DNA of 59,001 bases from Pseudomonadota bacterium (GTDB taxonomy: Bacteria; Pseudomonadota; Gammaproteobacteria; Burkholderiales; Usitatibacteraceae): positions 1 to 59,001 of the forward strand of contig JAKOWJ010000301.1 of NCBI GenBank assembly GCA_029781595.1, written 5' to 3'. A program made the translations under genes and the position numbers. The notes under the pieces were generated by a model. The model was given only the letters and a program-made list of their open reading frames with translations, had not been told where the DNA came from and did not search any database. Positions 15,407 to 25,328 of this stretch are shown one piece after another (position 1 is the stretch's first letter; the number at the start of each line of letters is the position of its first letter).

Positions 15407-18010
15407 CTAGCCGGCGGCGAAGCGCGCGGCGAACTCGGCGGGGGGCAGGGCCGGGCTCGCGTGGAAGCCCTGGTACTCGTCGCAGCCCAGCGCGGCCAGG
15501 CGCTCGAGCTGGCCGGCGGTCTCCACGCCCTCGGCGATCACCACGAGCTTCAGGGAATGCGCCATGGCGATGATCGCGCGCACGATCGCCTCGTCGTTGG
15601 CGTCCAGGCCGATGTCGCGCACGAAGGAGCTGTCGATCTTGATCGCGTCCACCGGCAGCCGCTTGAGGTAGGAGAGCGACGAGTAGCCCGTGCCGAAGTC
15701 GTCGATCGACAGCCCCACGCCCAGCTCGCCCAGGCGGTGCAGCAGCGCCGCCTTCTCCTCCAGGTTCTGCATGAGGATGCTCTCGGTGAGCTCGAGCTCG
15801 AGGGTGGCCGCGTCGATGCCCGACTCGCGCACCGCCGCCTCCACCGCGCGGTAGAGCCGGTCGCCGTCGGCCACCTGGCCCACCGACAGGTTCACCGACA
15901 GGCGAAGCGGCCGCCCGAGGGCGAGCTGCCACCGGCGCGCCTGGCGGCAGGCCTCCCCCAGCACCCACTCCCCGATGGGCACGATGAGGCCGGAATCCTC
16001 CGCCACGTCGATGAACTTGCCGGGCGCGAGCAGGCCCCGGCGCGGGTGGGACCAGCGCACGAGCGCCTCGACGCCCACCACGGCGCCGTCCGAGAGGCGG
16101 ATGCGCGGCTGGTAGTGCAGCAGCAGCTCGCCGCGGCGAAGCGCGAGGCGCAGGTAGTTCTCGATGGACAGGCGCTCCTGGGCGCGCCGGTTCATCTCCT
16201 GCGAGAAGAACTGGTAGTTGTTGCGGCCCTTCTCCTTGGCGTAGTACATGGCCACGTCCGCGTGCTTCATGAGCGTGGCGCTGTCGCGGCCGTCGGCGGG
16301 GTACAGGCTGATGCCGATCGAGCACGAGGTGTTCAGGTGCTGCGTGCCGATGAGCATGGGCGCGCCCATGGCCGCGATCATCTTGTCGGCCACCTGCTGC
16401 GCGCCCTCGTCGTCGGTGTCGCGCAGGTTCTCCAGGATCACCGCGAACTCGTCGCCCCCCAGGCGCGCCACGGTGTCGGAGGCGCGCACGCAGGAGGTCA
16501 GGCGCGCGGCCACGCGCTTGAGCAGCTCGTCGCCCACGTCGTGGCCCAGCGAGTCGTTGATGGTCTTGAAGCGGTCCAGGTCGATGAACATGAACGCGAA
16601 GCCCGCGCGGTGGCGGGCGGCGTTGAAGATGCCCTGCTCCAGGCGGTCGTGCAGCAGCAGGCGGTTGGGCAGCCCCGTGAGCGGGTCGCGCGTGGCGAGG
16701 TACTCGGCGCGGTCCTCGGCCTCCTTGCGCTTGCTCACGTCGGTGGAGGTGCCCGTCATGCGCAGCGCCCGACCCTCGGCGTCGCGCTGGGTGACCTTGC
16801 CGCGCGAGTGGACCCAGATCCAGTCGCCGCCGGCCCGCCGCACGCGGTACTCGCACTCGAACGCCTCGCTCACGCCCTGCACGGCGTTGGCCACCGCCGC
16901 CTCGTACAGGCCCGCGTCGTCGGGGTGGTTCCAGCCGCGCACCTCCTCCCAGGCCACCGTCGCCTCGCGCCGCCGCTCGCCCACCAGCGCCGCCCAGCCC
17001 TCGTTGAAGTACACGCGATTCGAGCGCAGGTCCCAGTCCCAGAGCGCCAGGCTCGAGCCGGAGAGCGCGAGATCCAGCCGTTCCTTGGCGCGCAGCGTGC
17101 GCTCCTCGGCGCGCTTGGCCTCCGAGATGTCGCGCCCGAACCCCATCACGTAGGACTCGTCGCCCACCCGAAGCGGCCGGCCCGTGAAGAGGTACGGACG
17201 GCTCGTGCCGGCCTTGTCCAGCATGCCCGCCTCGATCGTCACCTCGCGCCCCTCGTCGAGGATCCGCGCGATGGCCGCGGTGACGGCCGCCCGGTCCGCG
17301 GGCGCGACGAGGTCCAGGGGCCCCATGGCCGAGATCTCGAGCCCCGTGTAGCCCGTCACCGCCTGCATGCGCGCGTTCCAGCGCAGCATCTCGCCGCTGC
17401 GCGAGAAGAGGAAGAAGGCGCCGGGCAGGTTCTGGATCACGGCGTCGGCGAACTCGCGCTCGCGCGCGAGCTGGTCCTCGAGCTCCTGCAGGCGCTCTTC
17501 CCCGGGACCCTCGTCGCCCGCGCCGCCGGCGCGCCGCGCCTCCAGGCGCGCGAGCGCGATGCCCGCCAGGTTCTCGAGCGCCGTGCGCTCGCCGGGCTCC
17601 AGCCGCCGCGGCACGCGGTCGGCCACCGTGAGGGCGCCCACGGCGTGGCCGTCGGGCGTCACGAGCGGCACCGTGCAGACGAAGCGCAGGTAGGGCTCGC
17701 CCGCCACCAGCGGGTGGCCGGCGAGGTCCGTCGCGCGCGCATCGCCGATCTCCACCGTGGCCTTCGGGTCGCCATCCGCGAACGCGAGCCGGTCCGCGCC
17801 CGAGAGCGCCTGGAAGGCGACGCCCGCGCCGGCCTTCACCCACTCGCGCTCGCCGTCCGGGAACGCGAGCCAGGCCATGGGAGCGCGCGCCGCCTCCCGC
17901 GCGCGCCGCACCAGGTCGTCGAACGCGCCCTCGCGCGGCGTGTCCAGGATGCGGTAGGCCGCGAGGCGGGCGAGCCGCTCCTCCTGCCGCGCCGAGGGCC
18001 GCGTGGCCAA
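15407..18010 (-). CDS. GAF-PAS-PAS-GGDEF-EAL cyclic-di-GMP signalling protein
   Basis: 867 residues, no membrane segments. Domains in order: GAF (about 15-155), a short coiled coil, PAS (about 185-310), PAS/PAC (about 315-435), GGDEF (about 440-600) with intact ARLGGDEFAV, and EAL (about 615-860) with intact VEALVRW and DDFGTGYSSLSYLKRLP. Both cyclic-di-GMP synthesis and breakdown are possible; the sequence cannot say which dominates. The start is TTG, with GAGG 6 nt upstream and only 7 nt after the xth stop. The next ATG would remove part of the GAF domain. Probably co-transcribed with xth. Confidence 0.92.
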   Translation of the reverse strand: MATRPSARQEERLARLAAYRILDTPREGAFDDLVRRAREAARAPMAWLAFPDGEREWVKAGAGVAFQALSGADRLAFADGDPKATVEIGDARATDLAGHPLVAGEPYLRFVCTVPLVTPDGHAVGALTVADRVPRRLEPGERTALENLAGIALARLEARRAGGAGDEGPGEERLQELEDQLAREREFADAVIQNLPGAFFLFSRSGEMLRWNARMQAVTGYTGLEISAMGPLDLVAPADRAAVTAAIARILDEGREVTIEAGMLDKAGTSRPYLFTGRPLRVGDESYVMGFGRDISEAKRAEERTLRAKERLDLALSGSSLALWDWDLRSNRVYFNEGWAALVGERRREATVAWEEVRGWNHPDDAGLYEAAVANAVQGVSEAFECEYRVRRAGGDWIWVHSRGKVTQRDAEGRALRMTGTSTDVSKRKEAEDRAEYLATRDPLTGLPNRLLLHDRLEQGIFNAARHRAGFAFMFIDLDRFKTINDSLGHDVGDELLKRVAARLTSCVRASDTVARLGGDEFAVILENLRDTDDEGAQQVADKMIAAMGAPMLIGTQHLNTSCSIGISLYPADGRDSATLMKHADVAMYYAKEKGRNNYQFFSQEMNRRAQERLSIENYLRLALRRGELLLHYQPRIRLSDGAVVGVEALVRWSHPRRGLLAPGKFIDVAEDSGLIVPIGEWVLGEACRQARRWQLALGRPLRLSVNLSVGQVADGDRLYRAVEAAVRESGIDAATLELELTESILMQNLEEKAALLHRLGELGVGLSIDDFGTGYSSLSYLKRLPVDAIKIDSSFVRDIGLDANDEAIVRAIIAMAHSLKLVVIAEGVETAGQLERLAALGCDEYQGFHASPALPPAEFAARFAAG

Positions 18011-18017
18011 CGGCGCC

Positions 18018-18785
18018 TCAGTCGCCGAGCTCGCAGACCACCGGGGCGTGGTCCGACGGGCGCTCGAGGCGGCGCGGCTCGACGTCGATGGAACAGGACC
18101 GGCAGCGGGCCGCCAGCGCCGGCGAGAGCAGCACGTGGTCGATGCGAAGGCCCAGGTTGCGGCGGAACGCGGCCATGCGGTAGTCCCACCAGCTGTAGGA
18201 CTTGTCGGGCTGCTCGAAGAGGCGGAAGGCGTCGGCGAAGCCCAGGGAGAAGAGCCGGCGCAGGGCCTCGCGCTCCGGCTCGCTCACGAGGACCTGGCCG
18301 CGCCAGGCCTCGGGGTCGTGCACGTCGCGGTCCTCCGGCGCGACGTTGTAGTCGCCGAGCACCGCCACCGGCCGGCCGGCCGCGAGCTCGCCGGCGAGCC
18401 AGTCCGCGAGCGCCGCGAACCAGCGCAGCTTGTACTCGTACTTGTCCGAGCCCACGCTCTGGCCGTTGGGGCAGTACACGCTCACGACGCGCACGCCTCC
18501 CACGTCGGCCGCGATGAGGCGCTTCTGCAGGTCGGCGAAGCCGGGAATGCCGCGCGTGACCGCCGAGGGCTCGGCGCGGGCGAGGATCGCCACGCCGTTG
18601 TAGGTCTTCTGCCCGTCGTGCACCCAGCGGTAGCCCGCCTCCTCGATGGCGGCCGCGGGGAAAGCCGCGTCCTCGCACTTGGTCTCCTGCAGGCACAGCG
18701 CGTCGGGCGACTGCCGCGCAAGGAACTCGAGCAGGTGCGGCAGGCGCACCTTGAGCGAGTTCACGTTCCAGGTGGCGAGCTTCAC
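18018..18785 (-). CDS. xth: Exodeoxyribonuclease III
   Basis: A 255-residue AP endonuclease / 3'-5' exonuclease of the EEP fold, acting in base-excision repair. The N-terminus [21 protein letters not shown] supplies the first metal-binding asparagine. E34 in CLQETKC binds metal, and [22 protein letters not shown] and the terminal SDHAPV carry the remaining active-site residues. Length and motifs are complete. It is followed closely by the cyclic-di-GMP gene. Confidence 0.95.
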   Translation of the reverse strand: MKLATWNVNSLKVRLPHLLEFLARQSPDALCLQETKCEDAAFPAAAIEEAGYRWVHDGQKTYNGVAILARAEPSAVTRGIPGFADLQKRLIAADVGGVRVVSVYCPNGQSVGSDKYEYKLRWFAALADWLAGELAAGRPVAVLGDYNVAPEDRDVHDPEAWRGQVLVSEPEREALRRLFSLGFADAFRLFEQPDKSYSWWDYRMAAFRRNLGLRIDHVLLSPALAARCRSCSIDVEPRRLERPSDHAPVVCELGD

Positions 18786-18828
18786 GGCCGGTTCGCTCCG
18801 CGAGGGCCGGCGGTGGGCGCCACGGGCG

Positions 18829-19404
18829 CTACTTGGGCATGCCGTTGCCCGCGGGCGGCGGGGTGCCGTTGCCGGGCGCCGGCGGTCGCGGGGGCGCCGG
18901 TCGCGGCGGCACCTGCCCGGGCAGGGCCGTGCGCGGGTAGCCCGCGCCGTCGAGCGCCGACTGCCACGCGCCCTCCTCGTAGCCCTTCACCTTGTTGGCG
19001 CCGACGGTGAGAACGGGCACCTCGATGCCGCCCACCAGCTTCTTCAGGGCCTCGGCGTCCTCGGCGCTGGCCTGCGCGTCGCGCTCCGTGAACGGGATGC
19101 CCCGCTTCGAGAGCAGCTCGCGGCCGAGCTTGCACGGGTCGCCGCAGTCCGCGCCCGTGTAGAGCGTGACCGGCGACTTCTGCATCGCGACCTGCGTGGC
19201 GTAGGGAAGCTGCGTCGACTCGCCGTAGCCGCCGCCGACGCGCTTCTGCGTGAGCGACTTGGTCGGCTCGGGCGGCGGCGTGTCGGAGTAGTGGACCTTG
19301 CCGTTCTGGTCGACCCACTTGTAGACGGTGGCCTGCGCGGCGGCGACCGCCGGCACGAGGAGCAGCGCAGCCGCGAGCGCGGGCAGTCGGGTACGGGCGG
19401 GCAT
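18829..19404 (-). CDS. DUF4124-glutaredoxin-like fusion, exported
   Basis: 191 residues. Signal peptide (about 1-23, ending AVAAAQA), DUF4124 domain ([21 protein letters not shown], about 24-44), then a thioredoxin-fold glutaredoxin-like domain (about 75-155) with the cis-proline segment IEVPVLTVG and a proline/glycine-rich tail. The redox motif reads C-G-D-P-C, that is C-X3-C rather than the normal glutaredoxin C-X2-C, so ordinary dithiol chemistry is uncertain. It is probably periplasmic; partner and substrate are unknown. It follows prlC by 11 nt, so likely shares its transcript. Confidence 0.82.
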   Translation of the reverse strand: MPARTRLPALAAALLLVPAVAAAQATVYKWVDQNGKVHYSDTPPPEPTKSLTQKRVGGGYGESTQLPYATQVAMQKSPVTLYTGADCGDPCKLGRELLSKRGIPFTERDAQASAEDAEALKKLVGGIEVPVLTVGANKVKGYEEGAWQSALDGAGYPRTALPGQVPPRPAPPRPPAPGNGTPPPAGNGMPK

Positions 19405-19415
19405 CGGGTCCTCCG

Positions 19416-21449
19416 TCAGGCGGTGGCGGTCATTCCATTATGCCGCAGGAGGGCGTCGATCCGGGGCTTGCGCCCCCGGAAGGCCACGAACGAGTCGAGG
19501 GCCGGACGGCTGCCGCCCACGCCCAGGATCTCGTCGCGGAAGCGCGCGCCCGTGGCCGGGTTGAGCACGCCCTCCTCCTCGAAGGCCCCGAACGCGTCGG
19601 CCGAGAGCACCTCGGCCCACTTGTAGCTGTAGTAGCCCGCGGCGTAGCCGCCGCCGAAGATGTGCGAGAACTGGTTGGGGAAGCGGTTCCAGTCCGGGGG
19701 CCGCACCACCGCCACCTGCCGGCGTACCTCCTCCAGCAGGTCGAGCGGCGAGCGCGCCGCACGGTCGAAGCCGTGGTGCAGGCGCATGTCGAAGAGCGCG
19801 AACTCGATCTGGCGCAGGAACTGCATGCCGCTCTGGAAGTTCTTGGCGCTGACCATCCGGTCGAAGAGCGCGCGCGGCAGCGGCTCGCCCGTGTCGGCGT
19901 GGCGCGTCATGTGCGACACCACCTCCCACTCCCAGCAGAAGTTCTCCATGAACTGCGAGGGCAGCTCGACCGCGTCCCATTCGACGCCGGCCAGGCCGGA
20001 GACGCCCAGGTCGTCCACGCGCGTGAGCAGCTGGTGCAGGCCGTGGCCGAACTCGTGGAAGAGCGTGCTCACCTCGGCGTGCGTGAAGAGGGCGGGGCGG
20101 CCGCCCACGGGCGCCGAGAAGTTGCAGGTGAGGAAGGTGACCGGCGTCTGCACCCCGGCGGGCAGCCGGCGGCGGTTGCGCGCGTCGTCCATCCAGGCCC
20201 CGCCGCGCTTGGCCTCGCGCGCGTAGAGATCCAGGTAGAAGTGCCCGACCGGGGCGCCGGCGGCGTCCTCGATCGCGAAGAACTTCACGTCGGGGTGCCA
20301 GGTCGCGGCCTGCGCCGGACGCACCTTCACCGCGTACAGCGACTCGATCACGCGGAACAGGCCCGCGAGGACGGCGTCCTCGGGGAAGTAGCGTCGCACC
20401 TCCTCGTCGGAGAAGGCGTAGCGCGACTGGCGCAGCTTCTCGCCCGCCCAGGCGACGTCCCAGACGTCCAGCCCGGCGAGCCCCAGCTCGGCGCGCGCGA
20501 AGTCGGTGAGCTCGGCCATGTCGCGCTCGGCGTGGGGCCTGGCGCGCGCCGCCAGGTCCTCGAGGAAGCCGACCACCTCGGCGGGCGAGGCGGCCATCTT
20601 GGTGGCGAGCGAGTACTGCGCGTAGCTCTCGAAGCCCAGCAGGCCCGCGAGCTCGGCGCGCCGGTCGAGGATCGCGGCGATGAGCGGCGCGTTGTCCCAC
20701 TCCGCGCGGCCGAACTCGGAGGCGCGCGTGACGTAGGCGCGGTACAGGCGCTCGCGCAGCGGCCGGTGGTCCGCGTACTGCATCACCGGCAGGTAGCACG
20801 GCATGTGCAGCGTGAGCTTCCAGCCCTCGCGCCCGTCCCGGGCCGCCGCCGCGCGAGCCGCCTCCACCACGTCCGGCGGCAGGCCCTCGAGCTCGGCGGC
20901 GTCGCCCACGAAGTGCGCGTAGTCGTTGGTGGCGTCGAGCACGTTGTCCTGGAAGCGCGAGGCCAGCGCCGCGAGCTCCTCCTTGAGCTGCATGAAGCGC
21001 GCCTTGCCCGCCTCCGGCAGCTCCGCGCCGCCCAGGCGGAAGTCGCGCAGCTCGTTGTCCACCAGGCGCCGCCGCGCGGGCGCGAGGCCCGCGAAGCCGG
21101 GCGAGGCCGCCAGGGCGCGGTAGCGCCGGAAGAGCCGCAGGTCCTGGCCCTGCTCGGCGAAGAACTGCGTGACCTTCGGCAGCGCCGCGTTGTAGGCCTC
21201 GCGCAGCGCGGGGGAATTGACCACCGCGTTCAGGTGCGAGACCTGCGACCAGGCGCGCGCCAGGCGCTCGTTGGCCGTGGCCAGGGGCTCGACGAAGCCG
21301 TCCCAGGCGGGCTCGTCCGTCGCGGCCGCCAGGCGCTCGATCTCGGCGCGGCCCTCGGCGATGAGCGCGTCGATGGCCGGCCCCACGTGCTCGGGGCGGA
21401 TGTCCGCGAAGCGCGGCAGGCCGGAAAGGTCGGTCAGCGGGTTCGTCAT
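19416..21449 (-). CDS. prlC: Oligopeptidase A (M3 metallopeptidase)
   Basis: 677 residues, the usual length of PrlC. A cytoplasmic zinc peptidase that degrades short peptides, including cleaved signal peptides. The zinc site is H465-E466-F-G-H469 in STLFHEFGHGLHQLL, with the third ligand glutamate in the following helix. The GGGYAAGYYSYKWAEVLSADAF segment near the C-terminus is diagnostic of the M3 family. No signal peptide. Confidence 0.96.
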   Translation of the reverse strand: MTNPLTDLSGLPRFADIRPEHVGPAIDALIAEGRAEIERLAAATDEPAWDGFVEPLATANERLARAWSQVSHLNAVVNSPALREAYNAALPKVTQFFAEQGQDLRLFRRYRALAASPGFAGLAPARRRLVDNELRDFRLGGAELPEAGKARFMQLKEELAALASRFQDNVLDATNDYAHFVGDAAELEGLPPDVVEAARAAAARDGREGWKLTLHMPCYLPVMQYADHRPLRERLYRAYVTRASEFGRAEWDNAPLIAAILDRRAELAGLLGFESYAQYSLATKMAASPAEVVGFLEDLAARARPHAERDMAELTDFARAELGLAGLDVWDVAWAGEKLRQSRYAFSDEEVRRYFPEDAVLAGLFRVIESLYAVKVRPAQAATWHPDVKFFAIEDAAGAPVGHFYLDLYAREAKRGGAWMDDARNRRRLPAGVQTPVTFLTCNFSAPVGGRPALFTHAEVSTLFHEFGHGLHQLLTRVDDLGVSGLAGVEWDAVELPSQFMENFCWEWEVVSHMTRHADTGEPLPRALFDRMVSAKNFQSGMQFLRQIEFALFDMRLHHGFDRAARSPLDLLEEVRRQVAVVRPPDWNRFPNQFSHIFGGGYAAGYYSYKWAEVLSADAFGAFEEEGVLNPATGARFRDEILGVGGSRPALDSFVAFRGRKPRIDALLRHNGMTATA

Positions 21450-21480
21450 GGGAGTGCGTCGCGGGTGGGTGGGGAAGTCT

Positions 21481-22755
21481 TCAGGCCGGGTACACGACCC
21501 GGCCGTCCACGATCGTCGTGGCCGCGCGCCCGGCGAGCTCCAGGCCGAGGAAGGGCGTGTTGTTGCCCTGGCTCGCCAGCGCCTCCGGCGTCACGATCCA
21601 CGGCCGCGTCGGGTCGAAGAGGCACAGGTCGGCAGGCGCGCCGGCCTCGAGCCGGCCGCCGTCGATCCCGAGGATCGCGGCCGGGCGGGAGGTGACGGCC
21701 GAGAGCGTCGCGGCGAGCGGCAGGCGCAGCTCGGCGCCCCACTTGAGCACGAGCGGCAGCAGCAGCTCCAGGCCCGTGGCGCCGGGCTCGGCCTCGCCGA
21801 AGGGCACCTGCTTCGCGTCCTCGTCGATGGGGGTGTGGTCGGAGCACACGGCGTCGATCGTGCCGTCGGCGAGCCCGCGGCGCAGCGCGTCGCGGTCGGA
21901 CGGGTCGCGCAGGGGCGGCACGAGGTTCGCGTTGGCGTCGAAGTCGGCGGCGTCGCGGTCGCACAGGTGCAGGTGGTGCACGCCCACGTCGCAGGTGACG
22001 GCCACGCCCCGCGCCTTGGCGGCGGCCACCAGCGCCACGCCGCGCGCCGTGGACAGGCGCGCGAGGTGCACGCGCGCCCCGGTGGAGGCCGCCAGCTCGA
22101 GGATGGCGTGCAGCGCCACCGTCTCGGCCACCTCGGGCACGGGCGGCAGGCCCAGGCGCGTGGCGACCTCGCCCTCGTGCGCCACCCCGCCGTGGGCGAG
22201 GTGCGGGTCCTGTGGACGCAGCCACACGGCGTGGCCGAAGGTGGCCGCGTAGCGCATCGCCTGCAGCAGCACGTTGAGGTCGGTGAGCGGCGCGTCGGCC
22301 TGGAAGAAGCCCACGCAGCCGGCCTCGGCCAGCTCGCACATCTCCGCGATCTTCGCGCCCTTCAGGCCCAGCGTGAGCGCGCCCAGCGGGTAGACGCGCG
22401 CCTGGCGCAGCGCCCCGGCCTTGCGCTTGAGCATCTCCACCAGGCCCGGCTCGTCCAGGGGCGGGTCGGTGTCCGGCGGGCACGCGAGCGAGGTCACGCC
22501 CCCGGCCACGGCGGCGCGCATCTCCGACTCGAGCGTGGCCCGGTACTCGAATCCCGGCTCGCGCAGGCGCGCCGAGAGGTCCACGAGGCCGGGGCAGGCC
22601 ACGAGTCCCTTCGCCTCCAGGCTGCGGTCGGGCCGGAAGCCGTCCGGCGCGGCGCCCACGGCGGCGATGCGCCCGTCGGCGAGGAAGAGGTCGGTCGTCT
22701 CGTCGCGCCCCGAGGCGGGGTCGACGACGCGGGCGTTGCGGATGTCGATTCTCAT
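21481..22755 (-). CDS. pyrC: Non-catalytic dihydroorotase-like protein PyrC'
   Basis: 424 residues, an amidohydrolase-fold protein related to class-I dihydroorotase. The metal-binding H-x-H that normally precedes LREPG is missing: the motif reads DLSARLREPG, with S61 and R63 in place of the two histidines. Later elements such as GVHHLHL and SDHTPID remain. This is the pattern of the Pseudomonas PyrC', an inactive subunit needed to assemble aspartate transcarbamoylase. The neighbour pyrB, 8 nt upstream, fits that role. A separate active dihydroorotase would be needed elsewhere in the genome. Confidence 0.92.
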   Translation of the reverse strand: MRIDIRNARVVDPASGRDETTDLFLADGRIAAVGAAPDGFRPDRSLEAKGLVACPGLVDLSARLREPGFEYRATLESEMRAAVAGGVTSLACPPDTDPPLDEPGLVEMLKRKAGALRQARVYPLGALTLGLKGAKIAEMCELAEAGCVGFFQADAPLTDLNVLLQAMRYAATFGHAVWLRPQDPHLAHGGVAHEGEVATRLGLPPVPEVAETVALHAILELAASTGARVHLARLSTARGVALVAAAKARGVAVTCDVGVHHLHLCDRDAADFDANANLVPPLRDPSDRDALRRGLADGTIDAVCSDHTPIDEDAKQVPFGEAEPGATGLELLLPLVLKWGAELRLPLAATLSAVTSRPAAILGIDGGRLEAGAPADLCLFDPTRPWIVTPEALASQGNNTPFLGLELAGRAATTIVDGRVVYPA

Positions 22756-22763
22756 GGGGCTTC

Positions 22764-23717
22764 TCAGGCGTGGCCGGCGAGGATGGCCATCACGGCCATG
22801 CGCACCGCGATGCCGAAGGTGACCTGGGGCATGATCACGGAGTGGGCGCCGTCGGCCACGCCCGAGTCGATCTCGACGCCGCGGTTGATGGGCCCCGGGT
22901 GCATCACGATGGCATCGGGCTTCGCGAGCGCGAGCTTCTCCGGCGTGAGGCCGTAGGTCTTGTTGAACTCGCCGGCCGAGGGCAGGAGCGGGCCGCTCAT
23001 GCGCTCGTTCTGCAGGCGAAGGGTGATCACCACGTCGCAGTCGCGAAGGCCCTCGGCCACGTCGTGGCACACGCGCACGCCCAGGCGCTCGACCTCGCGC
23101 GGCAGCAGCGTCTTGGGCCCCACCACGCGCACCTCCGGCACGCCCAGCGCCTTCAGGGCGTGGATCTGCGAGCGCGCCACCCGCGAGTGCATCACGTCGC
23201 CGACGATGGCGACCGCGAGGCCCGAGAAGTCCTTCTTGTAGTGGCGGATGGTGTACATGTCGAGCAGCCCCTGCGTGGGGTGCGCGTGGCGCCCGTCGCC
23301 GGCGTTCACCACGTGCACGCCGGGCTTCACGTGGCGCGCGATGAGGTGCGGGGCGCCCGCCTCGGCGTGGCGCACCACGAACATGTCGGCGTCCATGGCC
23401 TGCAGGTTCCACACCGTGTCCAGCAGCGTCTCGCCCTTGGCGGTGGACGAGGAGCCGATGGCCAGGTTGATCACGTCGGCCGACAGGCGCTTGGCGGCGA
23501 TCTCGAAGGTGGTGCGCGTGCGCGTGGAGTTCTCGAAGAACACGTTGAAGATGGACTTGCCGCGCAGCAGCGGCACCTTCTTCACCTCGCGCTCGTTCAC
23601 GCTCACGAACTGCGCGGCCGTGTCCAGGATGTGGCGGATCATCTCCGCGGGCAGGCCCTCGGTGCTGAGCAGGTGGACCAGGCGCCCCTGCGCGTCGATC
23701 TGCAGTCCGGCGTTCAT
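22764..23717 (-). CDS. pyrB: Aspartate carbamoyltransferase catalytic subunit
   Basis: 317 residues; condenses carbamoyl phosphate with aspartate in pyrimidine synthesis. Carbamoyl-phosphate site [13 protein letters not shown] (STRTR at 64-68), HPTQGLLD, and the aspartate-binding [10 protein letters not shown] and HPGPINRG segments are all present. It ends just before pyrC', with which it probably forms a Pseudomonas-type dodecamer. The ATG overlaps the pyrR stop by 4 nt. Confidence 0.96.
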   Translation of the reverse strand: MNAGLQIDAQGRLVHLLSTEGLPAEMIRHILDTAAQFVSVNEREVKKVPLLRGKSIFNVFFENSTRTRTTFEIAAKRLSADVINLAIGSSSTAKGETLLDTVWNLQAMDADMFVVRHAEAGAPHLIARHVKPGVHVVNAGDGRHAHPTQGLLDMYTIRHYKKDFSGLAVAIVGDVMHSRVARSQIHALKALGVPEVRVVGPKTLLPREVERLGVRVCHDVAEGLRDCDVVITLRLQNERMSGPLLPSAGEFNKTYGLTPEKLALAKPDAIVMHPGPINRGVEIDSGVADGAHSVIMPQVTFGIAVRMAVMAILAGHA

Positions 23718-24217
23718 TGCGGCCTCTTCACGGCGGCCAGGCGCAGGCGGCCGCCCTCGTTGGTGAGCACCAGTTCCTCCCCGGGTTCGACGTCGACGGT
23801 GGCGCCGGCGAAGTCCGCCGCGAAGGGGAGCTCGCGCCCGCCGCGGTCGGCCAGCACCGCCAGGCGCACGCGCCGGGGCCGGCCGAAGTCCCACAGCTCG
23901 TTGAGCGCGGCGCGCACCGTGCGGCCGGTGTGCAGCACGTCGTCGACGAGCACGATGTCGCGCCCCTCCACGGAGAAGGGCAGCTGGCTGCGGCGCGCCT
24001 CGGGGTGCAGGCCGATGCGCGAGAAGTCGTCGCGGTGCAGCGTCACCGCCAGCAGGCCCAGGGGCGTGGCGAGGCCCAGCGCGCGGTGCAGCCGCTCGGC
24101 CACCCAGGCGCCGCCGGTGTAGATGCCCACGAGGCCCGTGTCGGGGCCCACGGCGGGCTTCATGGTCTGGGCGAGCGCCTCCAGCAGGCGCTCGGGGTCG
24201 GGCAACGGCGCGGTCAT
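23714..24217 (-). CDS. pyrR: PyrR bifunctional pyrimidine regulator / uracil phosphoribosyltransferase
   Basis: 167 residues with a type-I phosphoribosyltransferase fold. The PRPP loop is [12 protein letters not shown] (89-100). The family either makes UMP from uracil or binds pyr mRNA. No anti-antiterminator structure is evident around pyrB, so RNA control is not supported here. In Gram-negative bacteria PyrR may act mainly as an enzyme or transcriptional regulator. Overlaps of 4 nt on both sides couple it to ruvX and pyrB. Confidence 0.92.
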   Translation of the reverse strand: MTAPLPDPERLLEALAQTMKPAVGPDTGLVGIYTGGAWVAERLHRALGLATPLGLLAVTLHRDDFSRIGLHPEARRSQLPFSVEGRDIVLVDDVLHTGRTVRAALNELWDFGRPRRVRLAVLADRGGRELPFAADFAGATVDVEPGEELVLTNEGGRLRLAAVKRPQ

Positions 24218-24693
24218 GGCTTCCTTTCCTCGTCTTCGTCGGTGCGCGCGGGCGCGGCCGCCGGGGCCGCGCCCTCGAGATAGCTCTGCAGGATGACGGC
24301 GGCGGCCATGGCGTCGAGCCCGCCCGCGTCCCGCGGACGGGCCCCGGCCTCGCGCAGCCGCGCGGCGGCCTCGGCGGAGGTGAGCGTCTCGTCGACGCAG
24401 GCCACGGGCAGGCCGAAGCGGGCCTCCAGGCGGCGGGCGAACTTGCCCGCGAGCCGCGCGATCTCGTGCGGGCCGCCGTCGGCGTGGCGCGGCAGCCCCA
24501 CCACGAAGCCCGCGGGCCGCCACTCGGCCACCAGGCGCGCGATCGCCTCCAGCCGCGCCTGCGTCGCCTCGATCGCGAGGGTGGCGACGGGGTGCGCGAG
24601 CCGCGTGGCCGTCTCGCCCACCGCCACGCCCAGGCGCTTCTCGCCGAAGTCGAAGCCCAGGAGCGTGCCCGAGGGCGCGGCCCCCCCGCTCAC
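24214..24693 (-). CDS. ruvX: RuvX/YqgF-family Holliday-junction resolvase-like nuclease
   Basis: 159 residues, RNase H-like fold with the opening motif [13 protein letters not shown] (14-26), [10 protein letters not shown] and the late acidic [10 protein letters not shown]. In E. coli, YqgF takes part in 16S rRNA 5'-end maturation, and structurally it resembles RuvC. The C-terminal 20 residues are an Ala/Pro/Glu-rich tail. The GTG start overlaps the algH TGA by 4 nt, giving a coupled pair seen in very many proteobacteria. Confidence 0.93.
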   Translation of the reverse strand: MSGGAAPSGTLLGFDFGEKRLGVAVGETATRLAHPVATLAIEATQARLEAIARLVAEWRPAGFVVGLPRHADGGPHEIARLAGKFARRLEARFGLPVACVDETLTSAEAAARLREAGARPRDAGGLDAMAAAVILQSYLEGAAPAAAPARTDEDEERKP

Positions 24694-25247
24694 GCGTGCC
24701 CCGCCTCGTCGGACAGGTTGGCCGTGGTGACGCCCAGCTTGCCCAGGGCCGCGTCGTAGCGCCCCTCGGGCGGCACGTTGAAGATCACGTCCAGGTCCGC
24801 GCCCACGGTGAGCCAGCCGTTGCGCTGGATCTCGTCCTCCAGCTGCCCCGGGGCCCAGCCCGCGTAGCCCAGCGCCACGAGCCGGTCGGCCGGCCCCTCG
24901 CCCCGCGCCATGGCCTCGAGGATGTCGCGCGAGGTCGTGAGGCCGATCTCGCCCACCGGCAGCGTCGAGCGCCAGTCGCCCACGGGGCGGTGCAGCACGA
25001 AGCCGTGCTCGAGCTGCACGGGACCGCCGAAGAAGACGGGCTGCGCGGCCAGGGGCTCGTCCTCCAGCGCGATCTCCACCTGCCGGAAGAGCGTGCCCAG
25101 GGTCACGTCCGTCGGGCGATTGACCACCAGGCCCAGCGCGCCGCGCTCGTTGTGCTCGCACACGAAGGTGAGCGTGCGCGAAAAGTTCGGGTCCGCCATG
25201 CCCGGCATGGCGATGAGGAAGTGGCTCGTGAGGTTGATCGTTTGCAT
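24690..25247 (-). CDS. algH: YqgE/AlgH family protein
   Basis: 185 residues, the usual length of the UPF0301 family. The conserved start [18 protein letters not shown] and the segments [21 protein letters not shown] and [15 protein letters not shown] are all present. The molecular function is unsettled; in Pseudomonas, AlgH was named for effects on alginate regulation. It is the first gene of algH-ruvX-pyrR-pyrB-pyrC'. An upstream TAGAAT suggests the promoter lies just before it. Confidence 0.93.
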   Translation of the reverse strand: MQTINLTSHFLIAMPGMADPNFSRTLTFVCEHNERGALGLVVNRPTDVTLGTLFRQVEIALEDEPLAAQPVFFGGPVQLEHGFVLHRPVGDWRSTLPVGEIGLTTSRDILEAMARGEGPADRLVALGYAGWAPGQLEDEIQRNGWLTVGADLDVIFNVPPEGRYDAALGKLGVTTANLSDEAGHA

Positions 25248-25263
25248 TTGCCACCGGCCCCAT

Positions 25264-25269
25264 ATTCTA
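25264..25269 (-). promoter_or_regulatory. Putative -10 box for the algH-ruvX-pyr operon
   Basis: TAGAAT on the minus strand, 17 nt before the algH ATG, giving a very short leader of about 10 nt. The -35 match is poor. The same hexamer is seen at other promoters in this window. Confidence 0.35.
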
Positions 25270-25328
25270 ATTCGAACGCCCCCCCGCGGCCATCGGGCGC
25301 GGGGCGCGCCCGCCCCGCCCCGAGCCCC

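Noticed and set aside
22764-24217. PyrR-controlled attenuator in the pyr operon
   Set aside because: pyrR, pyrB and pyrC' overlap or nearly touch, leaving no leader for antiterminator structures. None is seen upstream of pyrR, which overlaps ruvX.
24696-25328. Open frame upstream of and in frame with the photolyase
   Set aside because: It is antisense to algH, low in complexity and without domains. The photolyase N-terminus is normal from the GTG.
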